Shown here: positions 29,098 to 38,081 of the stretch, one piece after another | Layout of the letters: each line of letters starts with the position of its first letter | Numbering within the stretch: the stretch's first letter is position 1 | The notes under the pieces: generated by a model | Seen by the model: the letters and a program-made list of their open reading frames with translations, nothing else | Told to the model about the DNA's origin: nothing | Databases searched by the model: none | DNA from: Streptomyces sp. NBC_01237 | Lineage (GTDB): Bacteria > Actinomycetota > Actinomycetes > Streptomycetales > Streptomycetaceae | Reading direction: 5' to 3' | DNA: 64,000 nucleotides | NCBI RefSeq assembly: GCF_035917275.1 | Contig: NZ_CP108508.1 | Coordinates: forward strand, 3,906,001 to 3,970,000 | Made by a program: the position numbers and the translations under genes

Positions 29098-30834
29098 GTG
29101 GTGGCGGAATCGGGCGGTCCTGAGGACCAGAAGCCCCAGTCCGACGAGGCGCGCAGCGCCTTCGTCCCGCCTGCCGGGACGGGTCGGCCCACCTCCCCGC
29201 CCGAGGACGACCAGCCGACGTCGGAGTTCGCCGTGCCGCCCGGTCTGCAGACCGATGCGCCGGGCGGTGCCGGACCGGGTTCCGGTTCCGGTTCGGGTTC
29301 CGGGGGTGGTTCGGGCGGCGGATCGGGAAGCGGCTCGAACTCCGACACGCTGAGTTCGGCCTTCGCCCCGCCCCTGACGTACAGCGCCCAGCATTCGCCG
29401 CCCGCGTTCACCCCGGCGCAGGGCATCCCGATGATCCGGCTGACCAAGGAAGCCCCGTGGCAGGACCGGATGCGCACGATGCTGCGGATGCCGGTGACCG
29501 AGCGCCCGGCCCCCGAGAGCGTGCAGCGGACCGACGACTCGGGCCCCGCCGTGCCGCGGGTGCTCGACCTGACGCTGCGTATCGGCGAACTGCTGCTGGC
29601 GGGCGGTGAGGGCGCCGAGGACGTCGAGGCGGCGATGTTCGCGGTGACGCGTTCGTACGGTCTCGACCGGTGCGAGCCGACCGTCACCTTCACCCTGCTG
29701 TCCATCTCGCACCAGCCGTCGCTGGTCGAGGACCCGGTGACGGCGAGCCGTACCGTACGCCGCCGGGGCACCGACTACACCCGGCTGGCCGCGGTGTTCC
29801 GGCTCATCGACGACATCGCCACGGAGGACATCGACGTCTCGCTGGAGGAGGCGTACCGGCGCCTCGCGGAGATCCGGCGCAATCGGCACCCGTACCCGGG
29901 CTGGGTGCTGACGGCCGCCGCCGGGCTGCTCGCCGGTTCGGCATCGGTGCTGGTCGGCGGTGGAGTGCTGGTCTTCATCGTGGCGGCGGCCGGCGCGATG
30001 CTCGGGGACCGGCTGGCCTGGCTCTGCGCCGGGCGCGGGCTGCCGGAGTTCTACCAGTTCATGGTCGCGGCCATGCCGCCCGCCGCGATGGGCGTCGCGC
30101 TGACCCTGACCCATTCGACCGATGTCCGCCCGTCCGCGGTGATCACCGGTGGGCTGTTCGCGCTGCTGCCGGGGCGGGCGCTGGTCGCCGGTGTGCAGGA
30201 CGGCCTGACCGGCTACTACATCACCGCGGCGGCGCGGCTGCTCGAAGTCATGTACTTCTTCATCGGCATCGTCACCGGTGTGCTGCTGATCCTCTATCTG
30301 GGGGTCCAGCTGGGCGTCGGGCTGAATCCGGAAGCCCGGTTCGTGCCCAACGACCGGCCGGTGCTCCAGATCCTGGCGTCGATGGCCCTCAGCCTGGCGT
30401 TCGCCGTCCTGCTCCAGCAGGAACGATCCACCGTGCTCGCGGTGACCCTCAACGGGGGCGTGGCCTGGATCATCTACGGGGCGATGGCCCGCACCGGCGG
30501 CATCTCGGCGGTGGCGGCCACAGCGGTGGCGGCCGGTCTGGTGGGCCTGTTCGGGCAGTTGTTCTCGCGCTACCGGTACACGTCCTCGCTGCCGTTCATC
30601 ACGGCGGCGATCGGACCGCTGCTGCCCGGTTCGGCGACGTACTTCGGGCTGCTGGGTGTGGCACAGGGCGAGTTGGACACCGGGCTGGCCTCGCTGTCGA
30701 CGGCGGTGGCGACCGCGCTGGCCATCGCGATCGGCGTGAACCTGGGGAGCGAGATCTCCCGGCTCTTCATGCGGGTGCCGGGCGCGGTCGACGGCGCGAA
30801 CCGCCGTGCGGCCAAGCGGACGCGTGGCTTCTGA
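29098..30834 (+). CDS. Threonine/serine exporter (ThrE-type, two-domain)
   Basis: A 578-residue membrane protein. Residues 1 to about 115 are disordered and include a Gly/Ser linker (about 62-83). The cytoplasmic ThrE/DUF1212 domain follows (about 155-265) with LRIGELLLAGGEGAEDVEAAM, and then about ten membrane helices in two half-repeats (DUF1212 plus DUF3815) ending in a basic tail. Corynebacterium ThrE exports threonine and serine. The start is one of two adjacent GTG codons at 29098/29101 behind GAGGAG; the first has the better spacing. The DedA gene converges from the right across a hairpin. Confidence 0.87.
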   Translation: MVAESGGPEDQKPQSDEARSAFVPPAGTGRPTSPPEDDQPTSEFAVPPGLQTDAPGGAGPGSGSGSGSGGGSGGGSGSGSNSDTLSSAFAPPLTYSAQHSPPAFTPAQGIPMIRLTKEAPWQDRMRTMLRMPVTERPAPESVQRTDDSGPAVPRVLDLTLRIGELLLAGGEGAEDVEAAMFAVTRSYGLDRCEPTVTFTLLSISHQPSLVEDPVTASRTVRRRGTDYTRLAAVFRLIDDIATEDIDVSLEEAYRRLAEIRRNRHPYPGWVLTAAAGLLAGSASVLVGGGVLVFIVAAAGAMLGDRLAWLCAGRGLPEFYQFMVAAMPPAAMGVALTLTHSTDVRPSAVITGGLFALLPGRALVAGVQDGLTGYYITAAARLLEVMYFFIGIVTGVLLILYLGVQLGVGLNPEARFVPNDRPVLQILASMALSLAFAVLLQQERSTVLAVTLNGGVAWIIYGAMARTGGISAVAATAVAAGLVGLFGQLFSRYRYTSSLPFITAAIGPLLPGSATYFGLLGVAQGELDTGLASLSTAVATALAIAIGVNLGSEISRLFMRVPGAVDGANRRAAKRTRGF

Positions 30835-30865
30835 TCCGTGTGACGCGTGGCTCCGCCACGCGGAC

Positions 30866-30895
30866 GGCGCCCCCTCCGGTGTCGGAGGGGGCGCC
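30866..30895. terminator. Hairpin between convergent genes
   Basis: A perfect 13-bp stem (GGCGCCCCCTCCG and complement) with a GTGT loop lies 31 bases past the exporter stop. A second, smaller 7-bp hairpin is at 30845-30861. The DedA gene converges, so both probably form a two-way terminator. Confidence 0.75.
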
Positions 30896-30927
30896 GTACG
30901 GAATGCGTGTGCGTGAATGCGTGGTGC

Positions 30928-30960
30928 CGTGCGTCGTGCGTCGTGCGTCGTGCGTCGTGC
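30928..30960. repeat. 7-bp tandem repeat
   Basis: A short run of almost five copies of CGTGCGT lies between the terminator hairpin and the end of the DedA gene. It is outside any gene and most likely arose by slippage. Confidence 0.7.
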
Positions 30961-30967
30961 CGGAGGC

Positions 30968-31678
30968 TCAGCGCTTGGCGTGACGGCCGCGTCCGCCCGA
31001 GGACGGGCTCCCGCCCGCCGACGGACCGCCGTCGCCGTCCTGCTGACGGGCGGCCTTCTTCGACTTGCTGCGGGCGCGCAGGAACTCGATCACGATCGGC
31101 ACCACCGAGATCAGGACGATCAGGATGAGGATCAGCTCGATGTGCGCGTGCACGAAGTCGATCTTGCCGAGCATGGCGCCGAGCAGCGTGACGCCGACAC
31201 CCCAGAGGATGCCGCCGATGATGTTGTACGTGATGAACGAGCGGTAGTTCATCCGGCTCACACCGGCGATGATCGGCGTGAAGGTCCGCACGATGGGCAC
31301 GAAGCGGGCCAGGACCAGCGACTTCGGACCGTACTTCTCGAAGAAGTCGTGGGCCTTCTCCACGTTCTCCTGTTTGAAGAGGCGGGAGTCGGGGCGCCTG
31401 AAGAGGGACGGGCCCACCTTGCGGCCGAAGAGATAGCCGACCTGGTCGCCGATGATCGCCGCCAGCGCCACCAGGGTGCAGACCAGCCAGAGCGGGTACT
31501 TCAGATCGCCCGTGGTCACCAGCAGACCCGTGGTGAACAGCAGGGAGTCGCCCGGCAGGAAGAAGCCGATCAGCAGTCCGGACTCGGCGAAGACGATGAG
31601 AAGAAGGCCGGGAAGTCCGAAGGTGTTGAGCAGATAGTCCGGGTCCAGCCAGCTCGGGCCGAGCGCAAGCGTATTCAA
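30968..31678 (-). CDS. DedA-family membrane protein
   Basis: A 236-residue DedA/VTT-domain protein, a family linked to undecaprenyl-phosphate or phospholipid flipping. The family motifs FAESGLLIGFFLPGD (near 30-44) and LARFVPIVRTFTPIIAG (about 124-140) are intact, with four to five hydrophobic segments and a basic Ser/Gly-rich C-terminal tail. I place the start at TTG 31678, nine bases after GGAG; a longer frame would add a non-family Arg-rich leader. It is divergent from the YbjQ-like gene over 146 bases. Confidence 0.88.
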   Translation of the reverse strand: MNTLALGPSWLDPDYLLNTFGLPGLLLIVFAESGLLIGFFLPGDSLLFTTGLLVTTGDLKYPLWLVCTLVALAAIIGDQVGYLFGRKVGPSLFRRPDSRLFKQENVEKAHDFFEKYGPKSLVLARFVPIVRTFTPIIAGVSRMNYRSFITYNIIGGILWGVGVTLLGAMLGKIDFVHAHIELILILIVLISVVPIVIEFLRARSKSKKAARQQDGDGGPSAGGSPSSGGRGRHAKR

Positions 31679-31824
31679 GGGTCCGGGCTCCAGGATCGTT
31701 CGATGGCGGCTGCGTGGCCGCCCCAAGCTATCAACGCCCGGACCCCGCTCCGGGTTCCAGTAGCGGCCGCGGAAATGCGCGCTGTACGAACCGGGGCAAA
31801 GCTGTCCTCAGGAGGTGCCAACCC

Positions 31825-32190
31825 ATGGGCATTGAGGATTACGGCGGCGGACAGACGGCCAAGGCCGACGTCCTGGTCGTCACGACGAATGACGTACCCG
31901 GCCACCAGGTCACCCAGGTGATCGGCGAGGTGTTCGGGCTGACCGTGCGCTCCCGCCACCTCGGCAGTCAGATCGGCGCCGGGCTGAAGTCGATGATCGG
32001 CGGCGAGCTGAAGGGGCTGACCAAGACCCTGGTCGAGACCCGCAACCAGGCGATGGAGCGGCTCGTCGATCAGGCGAAGGCGCGCGGCGCGAACGCGGTG
32101 CTGATGATGCGGTTCGATGTCTCCGAGGCGGCCGACGTGGGCACCGAGGTGTGCGCGTACGGCACGGCGGCGGTGATCAGCAAGACCTAG
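31825..32190 (+). CDS. YbjQ / heavy-metal-binding family protein (UPF0145)
   Basis: A 121-residue protein of the YbjQ family, which forms small pentameric beta/alpha barrels of unknown function. It shows VVTTNDVPGHQVTQVIGEVFG, the VRSRHLGSQIGAGLKSMIGGE segment and QAKARGANAVLMMRFD. It has no cysteine cluster; the metal-binding label in databases is inferred. AGGAGGT precedes the ATG. It lies alone between DedA and the ClC-like gene. Confidence 0.9.
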   Translation: MGIEDYGGGQTAKADVLVVTTNDVPGHQVTQVIGEVFGLTVRSRHLGSQIGAGLKSMIGGELKGLTKTLVETRNQAMERLVDQAKARGANAVLMMRFDVSEAADVGTEVCAYGTAAVISKT

Positions 32191-32210
32191 CCGGTCGGGG
32201 CGACGTTCCG

Positions 32211-32255
32211 GGGGCGGCGGGCGCCGGGGCGGCGGGCGCCGAGCGCCGGGGCGGC
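32211..32255. repeat. GC-rich short repeats
   Basis: Two to three copies of a unit near GGGGCGGCGGGCGCCG follow the YbjQ gene. They can fold into GC hairpins and may end its transcript, but no clean terminator stem is visible. Confidence 0.4.
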
Positions 32256-32334
32256 GTGTGCGGGGAGTTCATCCCGTTTCCGTACACGCGCCGGCTTCGG
32301 CGATATGAGGCTTATACGCCGTTATGGTGACCCG

Positions 32335-33615
32335 GTGACCCCCGATTCCGCCGCCCCCGCACTCCCCGCGCCCACCACCGCCCGGCGGCTGCTGCCGGTC
32401 GTTCTGCCCGCGCTGGTCGTGGGCGTGGTCTCCGCGCTCGTCCTGCTCGGCGTCAGCCTCCTCGCGGAGCAGCTCCAGGACGTGCTCTGGGAGACCCTTC
32501 CCGACGCGCTCGGCGTCGGCCGGTACTCCTCGCTGTGGATGATCGTGATGCTCACCGCGACCGGCCTCGCGGTCGGCCTGGTCGTGCACACCGTGCACGG
32601 CCACGGCGGGCCCGACCCGGCCACCACCGGCCTGGTCGACGCCCCCATGACGCCCGGCGTCGTCCCCGGACTGCTCCTGGTGACCATGCTGGCCCTGGCG
32701 GGCGGGGTGAGCCTGGGGCCGGAGAACCCGATCACCGCCGCCAACATCGCGCTCGCCTTCTGGCTCGGCCGCCGCGCCGCGCCCGGAGCGCCGGCCGAGC
32801 TGTGGGTCGCGCTCGCCGCGGCCGGCACCATCGGCGCCCTGTTCGGCACCCCGGTCGCCGCGGCCCTGATCCTCTCCGAGACCCTCGCCGCGCGCCCCGG
32901 CCCGGGAGCGCTCTGGGACAAGCTCTTCGCCCCGCTCGCGGCGGGCGCGGCCGGGGCGCTGACCATGACGCTGATCGACCACCCGAGCTTCGACCTGTCG
33001 CTGCCGGACTTCGCGCATCCGGGGTGGGGCGACCTGCTCGCCTCCCTGGTGATCGCCTCGGCGGGAGCACTGCTCGGTCTGGTGGCGGTGTACGCCTTCC
33101 CCGTGACGCACCGGGCGTTCAGGGCCCTGAGGCATCCGGTCCTCGCGCTGACCGCGGGCGGGCTGGTGCTGGGGCTGCTGGGTGCGCTGGGCGGGCACCT
33201 CACCCTCTTCAAGGGGCTCGAAGAGGTGAAGGAGCTCGCCGAGGACCCGGACGGGTGGTCGGCCGGGGGTTTCGCGGTGATGGCGGTGGTGAAGATGGCC
33301 GCCCTGGTGATCGCGGCGACCTGCGGCTTCCGTGGCGGCCGCATCTTCCCGGCCGTCTTCGTGGGGGTGGCGCTCGGATTCTGCGCCCATGCGCTGGTCG
33401 ACGCGGTGCCGCCCGCCCTCGCGGTGTCCTGTGCGGTGCTGGGCGTCCTGCTCGCGATCACCCGGCAGGGCTGGCTGAGCCTGTTCACGGCGGCGGTGCT
33501 CGTCAGCGACATGGCCGTACTGCCGCTGCTCTGCGTGGCCACGCTGCCCGCCTGGCTGCTGGTGACCGGGCGGCCCCAGATGCAGCTGCACGAGGACGGC
33601 ACACCGCTGCGGTGA
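32335..33615 (+). CDS. ClC-family chloride channel / transporter-like protein
   Basis: A 426-residue integral membrane protein with about ten helices, of the ClC superfamily as found in actinobacteria. SLGPENPITAANIAL corresponds to the GREGP filter region and GFRGGRIFPAVFVG to the GxFxP region, while the first GSGIP motif is not recognisable. The gating-glutamate position therefore needs alignment. The start is taken as GTG 32335; an ATG 30 bases upstream lacks a ribosome site. TATGGT six bases before the GTG would fit a leaderless transcript. It is followed by glutamate decarboxylase in the same direction. Confidence 0.82.
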   Translation: MTPDSAAPALPAPTTARRLLPVVLPALVVGVVSALVLLGVSLLAEQLQDVLWETLPDALGVGRYSSLWMIVMLTATGLAVGLVVHTVHGHGGPDPATTGLVDAPMTPGVVPGLLLVTMLALAGGVSLGPENPITAANIALAFWLGRRAAPGAPAELWVALAAAGTIGALFGTPVAAALILSETLAARPGPGALWDKLFAPLAAGAAGALTMTLIDHPSFDLSLPDFAHPGWGDLLASLVIASAGALLGLVAVYAFPVTHRAFRALRHPVLALTAGGLVLGLLGALGGHLTLFKGLEEVKELAEDPDGWSAGGFAVMAVVKMAALVIAATCGFRGGRIFPAVFVGVALGFCAHALVDAVPPALAVSCAVLGVLLAITRQGWLSLFTAAVLVSDMAVLPLLCVATLPAWLLVTGRPQMQLHEDGTPLR

Positions 33616-33707
33616 GGGGCGCCCCCACGAAGACGGCGCCCTTCGCGGGTGCTGACGGGCCCGGTGTCCGGCGCGCCGGTTGTGCGCGATGTCCGTATCG
33701 TCGCCTT

Positions 33708-33719
33708 CGTAACGTTACG
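33708..33719. promoter_or_regulatory. Perfect palindrome upstream of glutamate decarboxylase
   Basis: CGTAACGTTACG is a perfect 12-base palindrome 128 bases before the gad ATG, in a 232-base gap. Such AT-containing dyads are rare in this GC-rich sequence and resemble TetR-type operators. No regulator gene is adjacent. Confidence 0.4.
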
Positions 33720-33847
33720 TCTGGCTTCATCGCCGACGGTTCGACGGAGGTCTCCGCATGCCCACGCCCCTCCACGCCGCCGCCCACGGGTCCGGCCGGG
33801 CCATCACGTCCGGCCCCGCCGCCGAGAACTGAGAAGGGTGCGACACC

Positions 33848-35275
33848 ATGGCGCTCCACCGAGGTGCCCATCCGCACCAGGACGAACCCACCGAGGAGCG
33901 GCGCAGGCTCGCCCTCAACCCGTTCTTCGGCGAGGCCGACCCGGCGGCGGGGATGGAGTCCGCGCCGCCCCGGCACCGGCTGCCGGACGGGCCGCTGCCG
34001 CCCTCGACGGCGTACCGGCTCGTCCATGACGAGCTGATGCTCGACGGCAACTCCCGTCTCAACCTGGCCACGTTCGTCACCACCTGGATGGAGCCCCAGG
34101 CCGGGGTGCTGATGGGTGAGTGCCGGGACAAGAACATGATCGACAAGGACGAGTACCCGCGCACCGCCGAGCTGGAACGGCGCTGTGTGGCGATGCTCGC
34201 CGATCTGTGGAACGCCCCCGATCCGGCGGCGGCCGTGGGGTGTTCGACCACCGGGTCGAGCGAGGCGTGCATGCTGGCCGGGCTGGCGCTGAAACGGCGC
34301 TGGGCGAACCGGAACGCCGACCGCTACCCGGCCACCGCGCGGCCCAATCTGGTGATGGGCATCAATGTGCAGGTCTGCTGGGAGAAGTTCTGCACGTTCT
34401 GGGAGGTCGAGGCGCGGCAGGTACCGATGGAGGGCGGCCGCTTCCATCTGGACCCGCAGGCCGCGGCGGAGCTGTGCGACGAGAACACCATCGGGGTCGT
34501 CGGCATCCTCGGCTCCACGTTCGACGGCTCCTACGAGCCGATCGCGGAGCTGTGCGCGGCACTGGACGACCTCCAGGAGCGTACGGGGCTCGACATCCCG
34601 GTCCATGTGGACGGGGCGTCCGGGGCGATGGTGGCGCCGTTCCTGGACGAGGACGTGGTGTGGGACTTCCGGCTCCCCCGGGTGTCGTCCATCAACACGT
34701 CCGGGCACAAGTACGGGCTCGTCTACCCCGGGGTCGGCTGGGCGCTGTGGCGTTCGGCCGCCGAGCTGCCGGAGGAGCTGGTCTTCCGGGTCAACTATCT
34801 GGGCGGCGACATGCCGACCTTCGCGCTGAACTTCTCCCGGCCGGGTGCGCAGGTGGTGGCGCAGTACTACACGTTCCTGCGGCTGGGCCGGGAGGGCTAC
34901 CGGGCCGTCCAGCAGGCGTCGAGGGATGTCGCGGGCGGCCTCGCCCGCGCGATCGAGGACCTGGGGGACTTCCAGCTCCTGACCCGGGGGGACGAGCTGC
35001 CGGTGTTCGCCTTCACGACGACGCCGGAGGTCGGTGCGTACGACGTGTTCGACGTGTCGCGGCGGCTGCGGGAGCACGGGTGGCTGGTGCCCGCGTACAC
35101 GTTCCCCGCCAACCGGCAGGATCTGTCGGTGCTGCGGGTGGTCTGCCGCAACGGGTTCTCGGCGGATCTGGGGGAGCTGCTGGTGGAGGATCTGCGCGTG
35201 CTGCTGCCGGAACTGCGTGCACAGCGGCACCCGTTGAGCCATGACCGGCCGGTGCCCACGTCGTTCCATCACTGA
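33848..35275 (+). CDS. gad: Glutamate decarboxylase
   Basis: A 475-residue PLP enzyme that decarboxylates glutamate to GABA while consuming a proton. The cofactor lysine is K288 in SINTSGHKYGL, with HVDGASGAMVAPF upstream and the STTGSSEACMLAG phosphate-binding region near 133. The C-terminus ends PVPTSFHH; the terminal His-His matches the pH-dependent lid of the bacterial enzymes. In E. coli this reaction supports acid resistance together with a ClC antiporter, and here a ClC-like gene is directly upstream. No GABA/glutamate antiporter gene is seen in the window. Confidence 0.95.
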   Translation: MALHRGAHPHQDEPTEERRRLALNPFFGEADPAAGMESAPPRHRLPDGPLPPSTAYRLVHDELMLDGNSRLNLATFVTTWMEPQAGVLMGECRDKNMIDKDEYPRTAELERRCVAMLADLWNAPDPAAAVGCSTTGSSEACMLAGLALKRRWANRNADRYPATARPNLVMGINVQVCWEKFCTFWEVEARQVPMEGGRFHLDPQAAAELCDENTIGVVGILGSTFDGSYEPIAELCAALDDLQERTGLDIPVHVDGASGAMVAPFLDEDVVWDFRLPRVSSINTSGHKYGLVYPGVGWALWRSAAELPEELVFRVNYLGGDMPTFALNFSRPGAQVVAQYYTFLRLGREGYRAVQQASRDVAGGLARAIEDLGDFQLLTRGDELPVFAFTTTPEVGAYDVFDVSRRLREHGWLVPAYTFPANRQDLSVLRVVCRNGFSADLGELLVEDLRVLLPELRAQRHPLSHDRPVPTSFHH

Positions 35276-35363
35276 GGAGCGCGTCAGGCGGCCCGGCCGG
35301 GCGGGGGGCCGGCGCCCGTCCGGCGTCCGGGCTCCGGTGCCCGGCCGCCGGACGCGGTGCCGA

Positions 35364-36263
35364 TCAGCGGTTCAGCCGGCTGAACCTCCGTACCGCCAGC
35401 GGGAAGAACACCGCGACCAGTGCCACCGGCCAGAGCACCGCCAGGAGTTCGGCGTGGCTGGCCGCCCAGGAGTCGGCCGCACCGCCCGGATTGCCGAACA
35501 GGTCGCGTACCGCCGTGGCCGTCGCCGACATGGGGTTCCACTCGACCACCGCGCCCAGCCACCCCGGCATCGACTCCGGCGTCGCGAAGACATTGGAGAG
35601 GAAGCCCACCGGCCAGACGAGGATCTGCACCGCCTGCACCATCTCCGGCCGGCCCGCCACCATCGCCAGCTGGATCCCGACCCACAGCATCGCGAACCTC
35701 AGCAGGAGCAGCAGCCCCACCGCCCCCAGGGCCGCGCCGAGTCCGTTGTGCCAGCGCCAGCCGACCGCGTAGCCGACGCCGATCATCACGGCCAGGGCCG
35801 CCACCGACTGGAGCATGTCCGCGACACTCCGGCCGACCAGCACGGCACCCGAGACCATCGGCATCGAGCGGAACCGGTCGATGACCCCCTTGCCCAGGTC
35901 CTGGGTGACCGCGAGCATCGTCGCCTCCAGGCCGAAGGCCATGGTGAGGGCGAGCATGCCGGGCACCAGGAACTCGGTGTTGTCGCCCTCGACGCCCCGG
36001 CCGCCGCCGACCAGGTAGTTGAACATCAGGAGCAGCATCACCGGGAAGACCAGGCCCACCACCACCTGGACCGGCTGCCGCGCCCAGTGCGCCAGTTCGC
36101 GCCGGGTCATCGTCCATGAGTCGGCCAGGGCCCAGCCGAGCCCGGCGAGACCCGACCGGCCCGCGCCCGGGGGTTTCCCGCCGGACGAGCCCGTAGCCGA
36201 GGAGCCCGTACCCGAGGACGGCCCGCCGGCCGAATCCGCCGTGCTGATCGCCGCCGCGCTCAT
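35364..36263 (-). CDS. ABC-2 type exporter permease (DrrB-like)
   Basis: A 299-residue membrane component of a DrrAB-type exporter with six helices between about residue 65 and the C-terminus. The first 45 residues are a Ser/Gly/Pro-rich cytoplasmic leader. The amphipathic [17 protein letters not shown] segment and [24 protein letters not shown] are typical of daunorubicin-resistance permeases. Its ATG overlaps the stop of the ATPase gene (ATGA). Substrates may be antibiotics or lipids. Confidence 0.92.
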   Translation of the reverse strand: MSAAAISTADSAGGPSSGTGSSATGSSGGKPPGAGRSGLAGLGWALADSWTMTRRELAHWARQPVQVVVGLVFPVMLLLMFNYLVGGGRGVEGDNTEFLVPGMLALTMAFGLEATMLAVTQDLGKGVIDRFRSMPMVSGAVLVGRSVADMLQSVAALAVMIGVGYAVGWRWHNGLGAALGAVGLLLLLRFAMLWVGIQLAMVAGRPEMVQAVQILVWPVGFLSNVFATPESMPGWLGAVVEWNPMSATATAVRDLFGNPGGAADSWAASHAELLAVLWPVALVAVFFPLAVRRFSRLNR

Positions 36264-37210
36264 GCCGCCACCTCCGTGCGGTCCGCGCTCCTGCCGGTGA
36301 GGGACAGGAACACCTCGTCCAGGGTCGGGCGGCGCACCGCGATGTCCTCCGCCTCGATGCCCGCCTCCTCCAGTGCCCGTACGGTCCGGGTCAGCGTCGC
36401 CATCCGGTCCGGGGCCGGGGCGCTGAGCAGCCGCCGGTCCTCGTCGACGCGCAGGTCCGTGCCGCCCAGGAGCACCGCCGCCTCCCCCAGCCGGGACGCG
36501 TCGCGCAGGGTCACGTCGATCCGGTCGCCGCCGACCAGCGCCTTCAGTCCGTCGGCGGTTCCCTCCGCCGCCACCCGGCCGTGGTCGATCACCGAGATCC
36601 GGTCGGCCAGCTGGTCCGCCTCCTCCAGATACTGCGTGGTCAGCAGGACCGTGGTGCCGCCGCCGACCAGGGAACGGACGGCCTCCCACACCTCGGCCCG
36701 GCCGCGCGGGTCCAGGCCCGTCGTCGGTTCGTCCAGGAACAGCACCTCCGGGTCGGTGATCAGCGAGGCGGCCAGATCGAGCCGTCGACGCATGCCTCCG
36801 CTGTACTGCCTGACGGCCTTGCGCCCGGTGCCCGCCAGCCCGAAGCGCTCCAGGAGTTCGTCGGCTCGGGCGCCCGCCCGGCGCGCACCCAGGTGGTACA
36901 GCCGGCCGAACATCTCCAGGTTCTGCCGGCCGCCCAGCTCCTCGTCCACCGCCGCGTGCTGCCCGAGCAGGCCGATCCTGCGCCGCACCTCCCCGGCCCG
37001 TTCGCGGACGTCGAGGCCCGCCACCTCCACGCGGCCCTCGTCGTGCCGCAGGAGCGTCGACATGATGCGTACGGCGGTGGTCTTGCCCGCCCCGTTGGGG
37101 CCGAGCACCCCGTGCACGGTGCCCCTGCCGACCGTGAGGTCCAGGCCGTCCAGGGCGTGCTTGTCCCCGTACCGCTTGCGTACGCCTTCCACGACGATCG
37201 CGTCGGTCAA
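36260..37210 (-). CDS. ABC exporter ATP-binding protein (DrrA-like)
   Basis: A 316-residue ATPase with Walker [10 protein letters not shown], signature [16 protein letters not shown], Walker [13 protein letters not shown] and the DrrA-type C-terminal domain ending with [14 protein letters not shown]. Translation starts at TTG 37210 behind GGAGGGATT; no ATG or GTG fits. Two operator-like dyads for the PadR protein lie between this gene and padR upstream, so expression is probably repressed until a ligand binds PadR. Confidence 0.93.
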   Translation of the reverse strand: MTDAIVVEGVRKRYGDKHALDGLDLTVGRGTVHGVLGPNGAGKTTAVRIMSTLLRHDEGRVEVAGLDVRERAGEVRRRIGLLGQHAAVDEELGGRQNLEMFGRLYHLGARRAGARADELLERFGLAGTGRKAVRQYSGGMRRRLDLAASLITDPEVLFLDEPTTGLDPRGRAEVWEAVRSLVGGGTTVLLTTQYLEEADQLADRISVIDHGRVAAEGTADGLKALVGGDRIDVTLRDASRLGEAAVLLGGTDLRVDEDRRLLSAPAPDRMATLTRTVRALEEAGIEAEDIAVRRPTLDEVFLSLTGRSADRTEVAA

Positions 37211-37226
37211 AATCCCTCCACCCTTT

Positions 37227-37242
37227 TAGTCAAACTTGACTA
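37227..37242. promoter_or_regulatory. PadR operator, site A (perfect dyad)
   Basis: TAGTCAA and TTGACTA flank an AC centre, a perfect 7-bp dyad 17 bases before the TTG start of the exporter ATPase. Its relatives at 37273-37288 and 37947-37962 bracket the padR gene, so PadR is the natural candidate to bind it. Confidence 0.65.
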
Positions 37243-37272
37243 GATGGGCAAAGGTAACCGGCCGAGGGTCAT

Positions 37273-37288
37273 TCGTCAAACTTGATTA
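37273..37288. promoter_or_regulatory. PadR operator, site B
   Basis: TCGTCAAACTTGATTA differs from site A in three positions and overlaps the last codon of padR. It is 46 bases from site A, about four and a half helix turns, so cooperative binding over an internal promoter is possible. Confidence 0.55.
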
Positions 37289-37927
37289 GTGGTCGTCCCC
37301 CGGATCGGGGGCCCCTGTCGCGTACGGGTTCTCCTCGCCCTCCGCGAGGACCCCGACGAACGGTTCACCCTCACCCGAGAAGGTGTACGCCCCGCCCTCG
37401 ATCCGCTCGATCAGCCCCCGGGTCCACTCCGCCCCCGCGTCCGCCGAGTGCACCCACAGGTTCATGAGCTCGCCGATGTGCCCGAGCGACTCGGGGCCTT
37501 CCGCGGGGGTGTAGTACTCCGTGACCGAGGCGCGCCACGCCTCGATGGCCGCGATCCGCTCCTGGAGCAACGCGACCGCCTCGCCCCGCTCCAGGTCGAC
37601 GATGAAGCCGACGGCCGCCGAGAGCACGTCCATCTTCTGGTCGTACGAGGTGATGGCCGCGCGCAGCAGGGAGCGGTACTCCCGGACGCCCTCGTCGGTG
37701 ATCTCGTACTCCGTGCGGGGCGGGCCGCCCGCCGTGGACGGAGCGGTCTCGTGCGCGAGCAGCAGCCCTTGCTTCGCCATCTGCTTCAGGGCGTGATAGA
37801 TCGACCCCGGCTTGGCGTTGGACCACTCGTGCGCGCCCCAGTACTCCAGGTCGTTGCGGACCTGGTAGCCGTGCGCGCGACCGTGCTGCCGTACGGCGCC
37901 GAGGACGAGCAGCCGGATCGCGGACAT
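37286..37927 (-). CDS. PadR-family transcriptional regulator
   Basis: A 213-residue regulator with a winged helix at the N-terminus (MSAIRLLVLGAVRQHGRAHGYQVRNDL then PGSIYHALKQMAKQGLL) and a helical C-terminal Vir_act-type dimerisation arm. The ATG at 37927 is preceded by a GGGTGGG purine stretch. It lies 75 bases upstream of the exporter ATPase on the same strand. A third copy of the dyad covers bases 20-35 upstream of its own start, which predicts autoregulation. Ligands are typically hydrophobic drugs in exporter-linked PadR proteins such as LmrR. Confidence 0.92.
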   Translation of the reverse strand: MSAIRLLVLGAVRQHGRAHGYQVRNDLEYWGAHEWSNAKPGSIYHALKQMAKQGLLLAHETAPSTAGGPPRTEYEITDEGVREYRSLLRAAITSYDQKMDVLSAAVGFIVDLERGEAVALLQERIAAIEAWRASVTEYYTPAEGPESLGHIGELMNLWVHSADAGAEWTRGLIERIEGGAYTFSGEGEPFVGVLAEGEENPYATGAPDPGDDH

Positions 37928-37946
37928 CCCACCCGCCCTTCCTTCG

Positions 37947-37962
37947 TATTCAACTTTGACTA
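37947..37962. promoter_or_regulatory. PadR operator, site C (autoregulatory)
   Basis: TATTCAACTTTGACTA matches site A at 13 of 16 positions and keeps the TCAA/TTGA core. It lies 20 bases before the padR start codon. Confidence 0.55.
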
Positions 37963-38081
37963 CAGGACAGCCCTCAGCGTATCCCGCGTCGGGGCACAGA
38001 AAGGCGGGGCAGGCAAGGTCGGGGCAGAAGGAAGGCATAAGGAGGGCGGCGCGAAGGGCGGTGGCGCGAAGAGGGGAAGCG

